From Karstenula rhodostoma CBS 690.94 (Eukaryota; Ascomycota; Dothideomycetes; Pleosporales; Didymosphaeriaceae): DNA of 64,000 nt. Below, one piece after another: positions 49,524 to 60,897 of this stretch. The translations under genes were made by a program, and so were the position numbers. Where the stretch lies: positions 2,635,937 to 2,699,936 of the forward strand of contig MU001494.1 of NCBI GenBank assembly GCA_010093485.1, in the 5' to 3' direction. How positions within the stretch are numbered: the stretch's first letter is position 1; every line of letters begins with the position of its first letter. The notes beneath the pieces are model-generated. The model ran no database searches. It was given only the letters and a program-made list of their open reading frames with translations, and was not told where the DNA came from.

Positions 49524-51217
49524 CGTGGAGCGGGAGGCCGCCTACGGGGCAGCACAACGGCGAGCGGCGCTGAGGGCGCGGCGCAAGACCACGTTGGCGT
49601 CGTAGCGCTCTGCGGGCATGCAGAGGCTCTGTGCAGTCGAGGCAGTCGGGCTGCGAAGCTAAGGTCAGCGAGTAGGTAGCGGAACCGGCGTGAGGATGGC
49701 GGCGAGGTGTATCGTCGTGAGCGGCAGGCGACGGTGAGCAAAGGTCGGCGGCTACTGTGCCCGCAGCATCCGCGTGGGGAAGGTGAAGTGGGTGAGGCGT
49801 GAGGCGTGAGGCGTGGGTGCGAGGGCGAGGGCGAGGGCTCCGGGGTGCCAGCGAGCGAGTGCTCGGTGCCGATCTCTCAGCAGGCGGAGGGCGGTATGGC
49901 TTGGCCGTGCAGGGCCAAAACGGCGGGAGAGGGCTGAGGACGGGGGTTTGTGCGTGGGCTCCTGGAGTGTTGGCGGCGAGCACGGTGCTGGTCGCAGTGC
50001 GTCGCTTTTGCGGAGCCTGGGGGTTGTGGGTGAAGAGAGTTGGGGGACGACGGTGAGGCGGCTGCGCTGGAAAGTGGAGTTGTGGCAGACGGCATGGGTG
50101 GACCGGCGGCGGCTGCAAGTCCAAGTGCGGTAGGGGCCAGGGTCACCGCGCAGACCCCAGCAGAGCGACGACTGCAGCACGACGCCAACAAATGCCCGCG
50201 CGCTGCGGGAGCGTCTGGCGGCTGGCTCGACGGCGCTGGAGTTCGCACGCACACGCGCACGCACAGGCATACGCACACACAGGCCCACGTCGAAGGCGTG
50301 TCTGCAGTGCGAGACGATTCCAAGGCTGCTAGCAACTCTGCACGGCTGGCGCGAGCACGACGACGACGGTTGCGCCCGCGTCAAGTCAAGTCAGGTGCGG
50401 TGCAGGGTGCAGGGTGGAGGGTGGAGGGTGGAGCCTTCCGCCCGTCTTCACAACTATGGAAGGCGCAGGGCACACCACCGTCCACCTCCCGCAGTACCAC
50501 ACACACAGTGCAGCAGTGCCCATGCCTGTGCAGCGCCGCCGTCTCGTCTCGCCGTCCCAGGCATGCGCGTCGCAGTCGCAGTCGCAGTCGCAGCGGGGCA
50601 GTTGTGGGTTTCATCTGCCCTCGAAGGCCGGCGCCGGCTTCGTCTGCTCGCTCGCTCGAGGATGCCATGGACCGCAGAGGGCCATGGCTGCAAAACAAGA
50701 CCAACGCACGCCACCGTAAACAGCCACCAGCGCAGCCAAACACGGCCGCCCTCTGCGCAGCGTCGTCGCCGTCGCCCGCAGACGCCATCCAGCCCACGCC
50801 CATTGGCGCTAGCCCCTCTGCCTCTGCCTGCCGTGTGCCCTGCGCCGACGCCGTGGCTGCCTCTGCCGACGCCCACCTCCCAACTCGGATGCCAATCGCT
50901 GCCGGCCTGCCTGCGCCCGCCATCGCAGAGCATTACCTAGTGTCCTGGCCATCGCCTGCACCAGACGATTCGTCCTGCTTCCTGCTTCCCGCTTCCTTTC
51001 TTTGCGCCTCTTCATCTAACCAGCAGCTGCTTGCAGATGGTGTCGGCGACCGTTCCGCCTAGTCCACACCATCCGAAAGCGGGCAAATCGAGAGCGCGAG
51101 TGCACCAACGGCCGGACTGGCAGGTGCACGTTGAGCGAACGCAACCATGTCTGCCCTTTTCTTTTGCCTTCTGCTGCCGCCTGCATGTCCGCCATTGGTG
51201 TTGCCAACTCTCCACGC

Positions 51218-51300
51218 CCTCTCTGCAACTGCTGCCCTCTCTGCAACCGCTGCCCTCTCTGCAACCGCTGCCCTCTGCTGCCCTCTGCTGCCCTCGCTGG
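51218..51300 (+). repeat. 18-bp tandem repeat
   Basis: About four imperfect copies of CTGCCCTCTCTGCAACCG, decaying into CTGCCCTCTG units. Confidence 0.85.
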
Positions 51301-52690
51301 ACCCCCCGTCCATCATACAGCGGCTTAGCCGTGTTCCCTGCACCGATCTACCTTAGCGCGGCTCCTGCGCCCGCCCTCGTAAACCTCCATGGTGCGCCGC
51401 TTCCGCCGCCCGCCCAAACTTACACGCTTTTACTGCTTCCTGCTTATGCACGCTACCTATCATGCACGCTACCTATCCCAAGAACTTCCTGTCGACAGTC
51501 TCGAACACGGTAACCTCGAAAAGAGCGACGACATACACAGTCGCAGCCGCCCGGATGCCATCGCCCCGTGCATGCGAAACCACCGCAGCACATTCGGGTC
51601 CAGTTGCCGCGCTTCATGCACCGGGGCCCTCAAACATTCTTGCGCAATGCCTGATCTGCGGACGCGTCTAGAAACACGGCGTGCGAGTCCCGCGAAGCAC
51701 GATTCAATACGCCCGTCTAGATGCCGGTAATACAACAATCTCACCGTCTCCTTTCTTGTGCCCACCTTCACCAAATGCAGCGATACAAACATCGCATTAT
51801 TGAATCTGGACTTGAGCTGAACGACGCCGACATTGTTCAGTGGCTGGTCAGGGTCCACACGGTCATGACCCCTGTTCGTCGCCGAGCTAGGCTAGAGCCA
51901 TCCCACTTTACATCCATCAACACCAGACACAGTAGGTCTAATCGGTTTCCAACATTATCTGACAACGGCATGGTTCGTGATCCTCCCTCACACCACGCTC
52001 ATACCTGCATCGACGATATCCCCACAGAAAAACAATCGCCTAGCTACTTATCGCCTTCATACACACGGAAAGTACAAGTGCTCATCCGATCCATCCTCGA
52101 TACGCACGCACCGAGTTCCCACCGGGCATCCAACACCGCCACGAACGCATACCCGAGTCCGCACGTTTTGGATCGCGCCAATTCAACTCGATTGCGAGCG
52201 CCACTTACACCTTACCTCCCAGCCCCAAGTCAGTCGGCGGTTTAAAAGTCCGACGCCTTCCCCAGAGCGCGCTCGATCCCACGCGTGCTAACAAGTGGCC
52301 ATAAGCAGGGCGCAACCGTTAGTGGGGAGATCCTCCCATGTGGGTTATGTGGGGCTGCTTTGAATCCCGATGATCCTGCTTAGTTGTGCGGTGCATAAAC
52401 GGTGCAGGGCGTGCCTTCTTCACCTAGGTTGGTCGAGTGAGGGAGCTGGTACTTGACCATCTCTAGTATGGCAACAGGACGCATGGGGAGTCATCCCAGG
52501 ACTACCTTGCGTAGCTTGCGCTCATCCGGCGGACTTTGTATCTCCGTCTCTGCATACGCAATCCTACATGCAAGAAGCTCTCTCGACGTACGCGTTCTCT
52601 GCGACACATATACCTATCCCAACAAGAAAAAGCGATCGTGTCCTGAGGTTTTATGGCGGGCCGCCAAGCCTTGCTTGCTTACCTAACCTT

Positions 52691-52800
52691 GTTTATCCAC
52701 TCACAACGCTTCCTTTTGTATCACTTTTGGACGGCAGTCCATATTTGTCTATCACTTTACGGGACACTACTTTGTAGTTTGAGTCAACAATCAGAAAACC
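52691..52800 (+). repeat. Dispersed repeat, copy C
   Basis: Runs from GTTTATCCACTCACAACGC to the common end TCAGAAAACC. It matches copy A over about 110 bp and copy B over the 3' 85 bp. Confidence 0.85.
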
Positions 52801-54859
52801 GTACGCGTTCTCGGTGTATGCTCGGCGTCTTTCGAGACAATCTCCGTCTGTTGTTCGTGCCTACTTTAGCGAATGGAAGAACATGCATCGATCTGAGCTG
52901 GGATGGAGCGCCGATCGTTTTTTTTTTTTTCAACCAACCCAGAGCCAGTCATATGCTTTTGGATGGATTTCTTGCGGAGAAAAACCGTCTTAGTAGACTC
53001 AATCACAACTACACCAGGCCCCTGAAAACCTGCGTCACGTGCGAATAAGCCGAGAAGAATGTGTGAAGCAACAGACCATCAGTTGTTGATAGGGAAAGTA
53101 GTTACGCAGCCGTACACATTACCTGTAGCGGTACACAAGTCCCTCGGGTGACTGCAAGCGCCAGACATACCTGCCTTCCCTACCGCTGGGGCGACGACAT
53201 TCCCACGCATGAGTATTGGTCAACGGAACAGAAGGTGTGGTACGACGAAACTGGTTCAACCTTTTTACAAGTTGCTTTAAAGCATAAATAGCAAAAGCGT
53301 GTACCGTATTCGTGCAGTCACAAAAAGAAAAGTATATCTAGAGAGCGAGGGTACTGGATAAACGCCCTATGCATCCACCAGAACAACACCACAAAGAAAA
53401 CCCATCGAGCGCAGCAGATGGACACGCTCTTCGCAAGCGCTAACCAAGTCCCATACCTATGGCTCGGCAACACGGACAATATTCGCTTGCCCACCGACAG
53501 CATAACGTCAACAGGGCAAACCCCCTGCGACGCGCACCCGTGGCAGGATCGTCTCCTAAACGAATACTACCGTCGACCCTAGAAGTCGTCCTAGCAAGAA
53601 CATGTAAATTCTGCTCGCCAACGACGAGGTAGTAGCACTGACACCATTTCGCTGTTCCGCGCGCGCTGGAAACGAATATACTAATAGTAATGATATTTAA
53701 CGCGGCGCATATCGCAGGGGACATCTTGTTCTGAGCTTCATACAACGCCATCCCACCGCGCGCTCTTTCGTGGTGCTGGAGTGACCCAGTCTGCAAAGTC
53801 GTCTGCTTGGCTGATACTTCGCCGTCGCGGGTTCCAGGACTCAGGGTTCCATGCTCGTGGCGTTATCACCAAGGCTCCATCTCAGCATATAACTCCAGTA
53901 GCTCTTCAAATCTAAACACATTACAGATAACGTTTGGTACATATTTCACATCGAGTGCTCATACCACACACGGTAGCAGCCAAACACAAATACAAATATA
54001 AACGCGAACTCGAACATAACTAGTCCTTCCTCCTCTCAAACGTGCGGAACGAGACGTCCTCGTTTGGGAGGCTGGAATGTGTAGTCTGTCTGCATGCCTT
54101 TACGATAAAGATGGAAGGATGGCGATGGAAAGGCTGGGGAACGAGATGTTTGTAGACCTCGAATTCGCAGGAGAGCCTGAATTCGACGAAGGGGTGATTG
54201 ACAGATACCAGAGTATTGTATAGACGGTGATCTCTCCACCTTTCTTTCCAACGTTGCTATCATGCACTCAACCGCTATCGTGCAGCATGAAACCCCGATT
54301 TTTTTCGGTCACGGATGCTGGCGTCAAGATGTCTTTTTGTTTGTTTGACAAGTAGCATGACTGACTATCAATACTAATCGTGAGTACTGGGGGCGACCTT
54401 CATTCCTTCTATCAACGCCTTTACTAACCGTAGCCCCCGTCGCTGCGTCTTTGCCCTGCACAACCGCCCGCGATATATCTCAAGTCTTCGGTACAGTAGT
54501 GTAGCCATCGCGCTACAACCACGCAACTACATCTCATGCGCTGGGGTATTTCTACCTTGTCTGATCCAGTCGAATGCGCAATCAGACTGATACTTTTCTC
54601 GATTCATAGACAGCCGTGAACGGCATGCCTGGATTAGCTGATCAGCAGAAGTTCGATGCGTGCTTCGCTAGCGGTCCAGATATCGCGTTGTCGAAGCCGC
54701 GTTTTAGGTGACATGACGGCAAGAAAATTTTCCGCAAGCAGGGTATACGCTTCCTCGGCGCTTCCACAACAAAGTGCTGGAGAAGACGACGCGGGATGAC
54801 GGAAAAGAAGACTTGGATCCATGGTCGTTATATGGACGTGGAGACGCCTGGATGGACTT

Positions 54860-57225
54860 TCACAACGCATCCCATCCCGGCATAGGCGTAACCGGAAAGC
54901 TGTCGAGAGCCGAGCTGTTGAAGCCGTAGAACAGATCGTCCAGAGACATCATGGCGTCACCCTGCAGTGGCATTTGGCCGGGAGCACCCCAACTTGCCGT
55001 GAAGTCGTACGGCGATGCGCCCGTGGTGTTTTGCGGATTGGAAGATGGCATGTCTGGAGCAACTGCCGAGCTTTGCAGCTGGCTTGTATCGAGAGACCCA
55101 GCTACTGCGCCTCGGTTCGCTTGCAGGCTCTCCGCTTCGCGGACGAAGCTCTGGATGATGCTGTCGATGTCGAGGCCCTGGAGGCCAGGCTCTTGGCTTA
55201 GTGATCCGCTCTCAGCCGTAGCAAGAGGACCGCGGTGCTCTTCGGTCTCGGCGGTCTTGTCGATATGGATAGCACTGGTGTTCGGCACCGTTACGCCGAG
55301 TCTCTTCATCAGGTTCTGCACCAGCGCATTGGCGCGGCGCACCGCTGAGTTGGTGTGCTGGTTCTCGTTAAAAACTGCCAGACAGGTGCCGAGACTGTTG
55401 TGCGCATCTGATCCGGCAGTCCTCTTTGCCGCGATACGCACGTAGATTGTTGCCGCCATATAGGTTGCGTAGGAGATGAGATACGGAGCTCTTCTCACAC
55501 TGAAGGCTTTGTCGTATGCTCGTACCAATTGCACGATGGCATTGGCAGCTGTGGCGCAGGCCTTGAGAGACTTTGCAGAGATGTTGCGGTACGTGTGGTA
55601 ATGGTGACCATCGGTGATGAAGGGATGGTGTAAAAGAATCACTAGCACGTGATATAGGGCTCTGTGGACAATCAGATACAGCTCATCCGAGAAACTGGTG
55701 ATTACCTACTGCAGGTTCAACACGTGTGGGGGAGGGGTTATCGCTGCCTTCTGCGAAGTAGCAGAAAGATGGCCGGGTAGGGCCTCGTGCCATTTTGCCA
55801 GCCTTGCATTGATCGTCTCTAACTTGATTGACAGCTCTCCGGGGGTGTTTTGGAAGCTTCTCTCCGTATAAATAGTGCTTAGTATGTCACTCAAAATCAC
55901 CGATAACTCACAAAAATATCGGAAAGTTGACACGGTATACGACGGAGAACCGGGATAATCCACGCTTGGTTGGGTGGAATAAGCAAGAGGTGTCCAGGAC
56001 TCGAATTCTTCGAACGTGTCAAGGAACTTGATGGGTACGAGAGTGTCGGATTCTTTGATGGTAACGGGTCGCCCCTGGTAGAGGCTCTGGATCTTGTCGA
56101 CCACTTCTCGAAAATTAGTGTCCAGTCATGTTCAATAGTCAATCAACCTACCGAAGGCAGCCCAGAAGACGCGCCTTCGAATCTCGGAATCCTCATCCGA
56201 AAATTTGCGATGGCTAGTGAGCTTTGGCGACTCAACATGCATGCCTAGATCAACGATCATGCGGAATGCTAAGCCAGCATACAGCCATGCAGCACTGCGC
56301 TCATCACCCAGCGCGAACAGAGAATTGGTCATGACCAACAAAGCCTGGATAGTGGTGATGTCGCTCTTGTCAAGCGCACCTCCTAGAAGCTCCCGAACCC
56401 TTTCGCGGAACCGCCAACCCGCGGTACGGACATTGTCGCGTTCTCGTCTCAACTCGTGCCGTGGGCTGAACTTTGCTGCACTAAAGTATATGGCATTCAG
56501 AAGCAGCTTTGAAAAGTAGGGGCCGTTGCAAGCCATGTCCCGCATAAAAGCCGGGCGATACGTAATGAGGAATGAATGGTGTTGTCTGTTCCAATGGAGG
56601 GACAGCAAATGAAGGCCAAGTTCTGGTTCTACACCGTCAAAGTCCAGCTTGCCCAGACGAGCGTTGACTTGCTCAAACTGGCGCTGGCGTGCTGCCTCTG
56701 CAACAAGGCCCTTTTCAGCCCACTCTTCGGATTGCCTTGACATAGGAGAGTTCTCTTCGGACAATGTCGTAGTTGCTTCCGGAGTTGTTGCCGCGGGAGA
56801 AGTGTATTCGGCCGGCTCCTCCCGGCGAACAGTTCGTACGCGCACGCTACTATCGATTGGCGCATAATGGCATGTCTTACTGTGCATCTTGCAGTTCATG
56901 CATGTCGGACGTTCTGTGCTGCATTTGATCTGTGCAAGTTAGGTTGAGATCCCAGATCACGTGCAACCAGGCTGCCCGCGGGCCGGGTTTTGCGAACCTT
57001 TCGTCGGCGACAGAATGTACAGGCCTCAGATGCCCGCTTCCATTTGCGGCCCGCAGTGGGACGCATATCCTCGCGACTTTCCATGATGCTACAGCCTTTG
57101 TGGAGAGGGATGGAGACGGTTGTGGGGTAGTCCGGGTTTGAGGGTGGTGGACAGAACTTGCTGAGAGCGCTTGCCGCGGGAGGCCTAGCCGCGGGAGCAA
57201 GCGAATCTGACTCCAACCTCAACAT
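54860..57225 (-). CDS. Zn2Cys6 transcription factor with fungal-specific domain
   Basis: Four exons: 56998-57225 (ATG 57225), 56152-56929, 55710-56103 and 54860-55661, 733 aa. Introns of 68, 48 and 48 bp start GTTCGC, GTAGGT and GTAGGT and end ACAG, GAAG and ACAG. The zinc cluster is split by intron 1 and reads CTFCRRRK|IKC, then 'ERPTCMNCKMHSKTC': C-x2-C-x6-C-x6-C-x2-C-x6-C, Cys at 69-96. The PF04082-type domain includes 'LHLLSLHWNRQHHSFLITYR', 'GLAFRMIVDLGMH', 'RRVFWAAF' joined to 'VVDKIQSLYQGRPVTIKE', 'YPGSPSYTVSTF' and 'LYHVLVILLHHPF'. The C-terminus is acidic with aromatics ('MSLDDLFYGFNSSALDSF'). An internal ATG at 57084 is an alternative start. Target genes unknown; the divergent carrier is a candidate. 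Confidence 0.88.
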
Positions 57226-57337
57226 CAACTCCGCTCACCATCTCAACCTCAAGTCGCAAAGTCCGCATTTACTTTAAATCAGTTCACCACCACCATGTTT
57301 ATCACGCATCACAAGAATCGATCACCTTACATCCAAC
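57226..57337. promoter_or_regulatory. 112-bp divergent promoter, Zn2Cys6 factor / mitochondrial carrier
   Basis: The two ATG codons are only 112 bp apart, so regulation is probably shared. No consensus CGG-N-CCG site is clear. Confidence 0.55.
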
Positions 57338-58318
57338 ATGGATATGTCTTCGCCCACTATCGTCCACCTGCCATTTTCTACCTTCATCAGCTTCAATTCC
57401 AGCCGGCCACAAAAGTCTCTCCGACATGAGGTTGCTACTCCGCAAGCGAAGAAATTATCTGCCGGTGTTACTATGGTCTCGGCTGCCCTCGCTGGGGCCG
57501 TGGAGTCAGCAATAACCTATCCATTCGAATTCGCCAAGACGCGCGTCCAGCTACACACCGCTCCAACCAGCCGCAAGAACCCATTCTCAGTCATTGCGAG
57601 CGTCGCGAGAAACGAAGGCTTTAGCGCAATCTACACCGGCTCATCTTGTATGGTCCTTGGGACTGCATTCAAAGCCAGTGTCCGTATCTTGACCTTCTAT
57701 CGTCTTCGCAACTATTTGTCCGACGAGAAAGGCACTTTGTCACCAGCGCGGGGCGTACTGGCCGGTATCCTAGCGGGTACAGCGGAGAGTATCATCGCGG
57801 TCACGCCGACCGAGCGCATGAAGACCTTGCTCATTGAGGACGCGGGGAACACGAAGAAGCTTTACCGGTCAGAATTCCAGGCCTTCAAACTTATGCTTCG
57901 CACGCACGGTATTTCAAGTCTTTACCATGGGATGCTTTCCACGACTATCAAACAAGCTTCGACTTCTGGCATCAAAATGAGATTTTACAATGTGGAGAAG
58001 GAGATCGCACGTCGACACGGCTTGCAACAGAGTAGTCCTTTGACTTTTGCGATGGGAGCACTTGCGGGTACTATTACGGTTTATCTGACACAGCCTTTTG
58101 ATACAATCAAGACAAGGTCACAGAGTGCGAGTGGGAAAGATATGCGCGAAGCGTGTCGGAGTATCATGTATGAGCATGGGGTGCGAGAGTTTTGGAGCGG
58201 TAGCACATCGCGTTTAAGCAGATTGGTAGTCAGTACCGGAATAGTCTACACGGTATTTGAGAAGACATCCAGCCTATTGACCATGGGTCTGGGTCATAAT
58301 GAAAAGAGTTCAAATTAA
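57338..58318 (+). CDS. Mitochondrial tricarboxylate/citrate-type carrier (MCF)
   Basis: Single exon of 326 aa, ATG at 57338. Three mitochondrial-carrier repeats are visible through their signature helices: 'YPFEFAKTRVQ' (about 67), 'TPTERMKTLLIED' (about 163) and 'QPFDTIKTRSQ' (about 255). 'AGAVESAITYPFEF' and 'TAESIIAVTPTERMK' resemble the tricarboxylate (Ctp1/SLC25A1) group. The second repeat ends LLIED rather than the common VKFI(H/N)D, so substrate is less certain. N-terminal 40 residues are an extra, Ser/Pro-rich part. It would exchange citrate or related anions across the inner membrane. Divergent from the Zn2Cys6 regulator. Confidence 0.88.
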   Translation: MDMSSPTIVHLPFSTFISFNSSRPQKSLRHEVATPQAKKLSAGVTMVSAALAGAVESAITYPFEFAKTRVQLHTAPTSRKNPFSVIASVARNEGFSAIYTGSSCMVLGTAFKASVRILTFYRLRNYLSDEKGTLSPARGVLAGILAGTAESIIAVTPTERMKTLLIEDAGNTKKLYRSEFQAFKLMLRTHGISSLYHGMLSTTIKQASTSGIKMRFYNVEKEIARRHGLQQSSPLTFAMGALAGTITVYLTQPFDTIKTRSQSASGKDMREACRSIMYEHGVREFWSGSTSRLSRLVVSTGIVYTVFEKTSSLLTMGLGHNEKSSN

Positions 58319-58533
58319 GGCAGCGCTTTCCTGCAGACTTGATAATGTGTGATGCTAGTGTTGGATACTCGCATGTAAAAAGGGATCGCTTGCCAGTACG
58401 TTCGCTAGTCTATGGTATGGAAACATCTCATTGCACTGTCTTGGGGAGTATCCGAACCAATGCTCTGTAACATTTCCCGCGACACGCTAGCCGATAGCTT
58501 GTCTTCGTTCTAGCGGTATTAGTGCACATACAC

Positions 58534-59590
58534 CTAGCTGCATCGCTTCTTGATCTTGCTTTGGACAAGACTTTGCAGAAACGCCTCTGCACGCTCACAG
58601 TCACAATGTACATGTACCTCAACGTTCTTTGCGCTGACCAATACCTCAGAGGCGTTCATCAACCGTCTCACACTGTTCATAAATATTCGTAGTAGCTCAT
58701 GTGAGGAACGGCTACACCCCTCAGAGCATTCCCCAAAACCCGTGATGCGAAGGTTTATTTTGAGCTTGTCGAGCGACTGAAAGTGATCTTGCCACTGAGT
58801 AGTGCTGACGCCCAAGCTACAGCTCGCACCACAGCCACAGTAATCAGCATACCCATCCTCGTTTACACCGAAGAAGATAGAGTGTCTATCATCTATTGTA
58901 CCGTGCTCGTCTTCCTGAGGTGCTGAGACTTCTGGTCGCGGGCGAAAGAGACGGCACCAATCGGTGGCCTGGCAGCGAAGCATCTCGAGTGCATCATGTC
59001 CCCAATCCACAGTCAGTTCGACTTGAAGGCTCCGAATAAGCTCGCCATTCCGTGGCTCTGGGTATGAGAAAATTGGACGGTTATCCTCTGAGGGCTCCAT
59101 CCAGATTGGTGCGACAACGAACGTGTTACTCTTGTACCAGACGTCCCTATACAGCGTTCGAAACTCCTTGTTTACAAGGCGAAAGTTGAGCACTTCGTGG
59201 TGATATTTGCTACCTGTCATAGCCGGGTGGCGCACAGGGTCCCCCATAATCTGCAGCGCGGTGCACACTTAGTGATTGTATGACTAACGCAGATGCTCCG
59301 AGCGAGTCGTGTCTACTTACAATGCCCAAGTATGAGAAGATGCGCAGCTTGAGCTCGGTAGGCAGCTTGTCCCAATGACACGTCTGCGCTGGCGAGTTTG
59401 CACCCGAGGTGAGGTTCAACTCGAGAAGGCTCTGATCGACTTCCTCTAGGCTCGTGGTTACTTTGATTGGCGCGATTGTTCTCCGGGGTGCGATTGTATT
59501 GCTGATCTCTTCAATCTTCTTTTTTTCCTTCAAAAGAGAAGGCTTTGCTTTAGGCGTGCGTACCGGATTTTTACTCAATGCTGAGCCCAT
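58534..59590 (-). CDS. F-box-like protein, unknown target
   Basis: Two exons: 59321-59590 and 58534-59250, 328 aa from ATG 59590. The 70-bp intron is GTAAGT...CTGCAG, phase 0. The F-box 'CHWDKLPTELKLRIFSYLGI' (about 71-90) straddles the splice and continues 'EVLNFRLVNKEFRTLYRDVW', typical of fungal F-box proteins. The C-terminal part contains a Cys-rich patch ('YADYCGCGASCSLG') and 'VEVHVHCDCERAEAFLQSL'. The start MGSALSKN looks like an N-myristoylation signal. ATG 59812 would add 74 residues beginning 'MSLNWLWWLHTL' and would remove that possibility. Likely SCF ubiquitin-ligase adaptor. Confidence 0.78.
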
Positions 59591-60587
59591 ATCGAGAATG
59601 GAACTAAACAAGGTCACGATCACAGTGTATGTGGAGTTCAAGATGACGAAAGGAGTATCGCGAGGCTCAGGCGGGGATGCTTTGCGTTTTGTGTGTTGGC
59701 ATGGTAAGGCTGCAGGTCGATTTGGGAAGTAGCGGAAGGCGCTAGTATCAACGCTAGCCCTTTGGGCACTAGCGGTGAGAGTGTGTAACCACCATAACCA
59801 GTTCAAAGACATTGGGCAAAATTGTGCGACTGTTATATCATGCGTAGGGACGAGACACACACTATAATCGGCTATATATGGCTTCGGCAGAAATCTGCTA
59901 GCTGTGTCAAGACGAGGGACTCCCCGTTACCGATCCTTTGCCCCATTCGGGTCACAGGTTACTGTAGGCTGAGGTTGACACCGCCAAGCTTAGGATAAGA
60001 AAACCGACCTGCAAAAGTTCTCGAAGCAGATCGGTGACATTGTATTTGGTGACTAGTTTGGATACACAATCCATAGACCGGTGCATATTGGCGATGATAT
60101 TTTATGCCGGCAAGGACGTCATGTGGGCCTGGCGACGATGATGTCTTTTGGATACTCGAGCCTTCCCATTAATCTCTTACAAAGGACATGGAGAACGTAG
60201 TCCAACTAAGGGTGGCAAGATTGTTAGCGATGCGTTGCTACCAAGCGAGTACATAGCAGGAGCTACTCCGCCGGCGGCAAGCTTTAAGGAAAGCTATCCC
60301 AAGGAGCTGCAAGAAAAGGCGAACGACCAGTGGGTGGCTATGGAGTTTTTGAAGGAGGCGTGAGAACATGGTTTGGCTCTTTTGACTGTATGTAGTCGCT
60401 CAAATATGTAATGTCAGGAATGGGATCGATCGTGTTCGGCGATGTCACCTACTTCTAGAGACAAAGATACTTCTATGTAAGCCTGCCACTTTCTCGCCAT
60501 TACCCAGCAAGATTTCAGCCTTTTTTGATAGTAGCTAGATCACGCCCCCAAAAGCTCTTCGTCACCGATCCCGTCTGATAGCTGCAA
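59591..60587. other. AT-rich spacer with one coding-like fragment
   Basis: An open frame to 60363 on the plus strand (from about 60148, no ATG) reads 'ERSPTKGGKIVSDALLPSEY' and ends 'DQWVAMEFLKEA'. It looks like a terminal exon or relic. No partner exon was found upstream. Confidence 0.35.
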
Positions 60588-60619
60588 TCAGTTGGATTTG
60601 GACGCTATGAGATTGGTTA

Positions 60620-60897
60620 TTGTGCCTTGCAAAAGTTCTGACCCAGCTTCCCATAGCGCTGGATGATCAACCTAGTCAATATCTGCCAGTATATATACTA
60701 TAGAGAGCTAGCTATTAGCTAAATTCTACTAATTTAAGGTTTTTGGGCGTGTTATACGCTAAAATAAGCTTAAATTAACCTACTATAGTAAATAGATCTA
60801 ATAGCCAGCTCCCTACAGTATATATACTAGCAGATATTGATTACATTAAGTATCCAGGGCCACAGGAAGTTGGGTCAGAACTTTTGCAAGGCACCGA
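60620..60897. mobile_element. 278-bp palindromic MITE (Tc1/mariner-like), TA duplication
   Basis: Terminal inverted repeats of about 30 bp: GTGCCTTGCAAAAGTTCTGA at the left end and its complement at the right, continuing CCCA(G/A)CTTCC. Subterminal arms continue the inverted repeat (TCAATATCTGC / GCAGATATTGA; AGTATATATACT on both sides; AGCTA.CTATTAG), leaving a small central loop near GCGTGTTATACGC. The element is flanked by TA (60618-60619 and 60898-60899), the target duplication of the Tc1/mariner superfamily. It has no coding capacity. Confidence 0.9.

Larger units (their letters stand above)
49524..54859. other. 5.3-kb region without a supported gene
   Basis: The left part (49.5-51.3 kb) is GC-rich low complexity with repeats GAGGCGT (about 49794-49820), GGGCGA, GCAGTC (about 50575-50600) and a CTGCAACCG-type array. 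The long plus-strand frame 50040-51062 is His/Arg/Pro/Ala/Ser composition noise. A probable 5' UTR acceptor (CCGTAG) lies just before the Med15 ATG. The right part holds repeat copy C and a 12-T run near 52920. Coding of small exons or non-coding RNA cannot be excluded. Confidence 0.45.

Noticed and set aside
50040..51062. Plus-strand open frame of about 340 codons upstream of Med15
   Set aside because: Composition is Ala/Pro/Arg/Ser/His noise in GC-rich repeats. The opposite strand is also open, no splice or domain support.
51218..51300. Regular repeats as a CRISPR-like array
   Set aside because: Units are adjacent without spacers and the genome is eukaryotic; simple tandem repeat.
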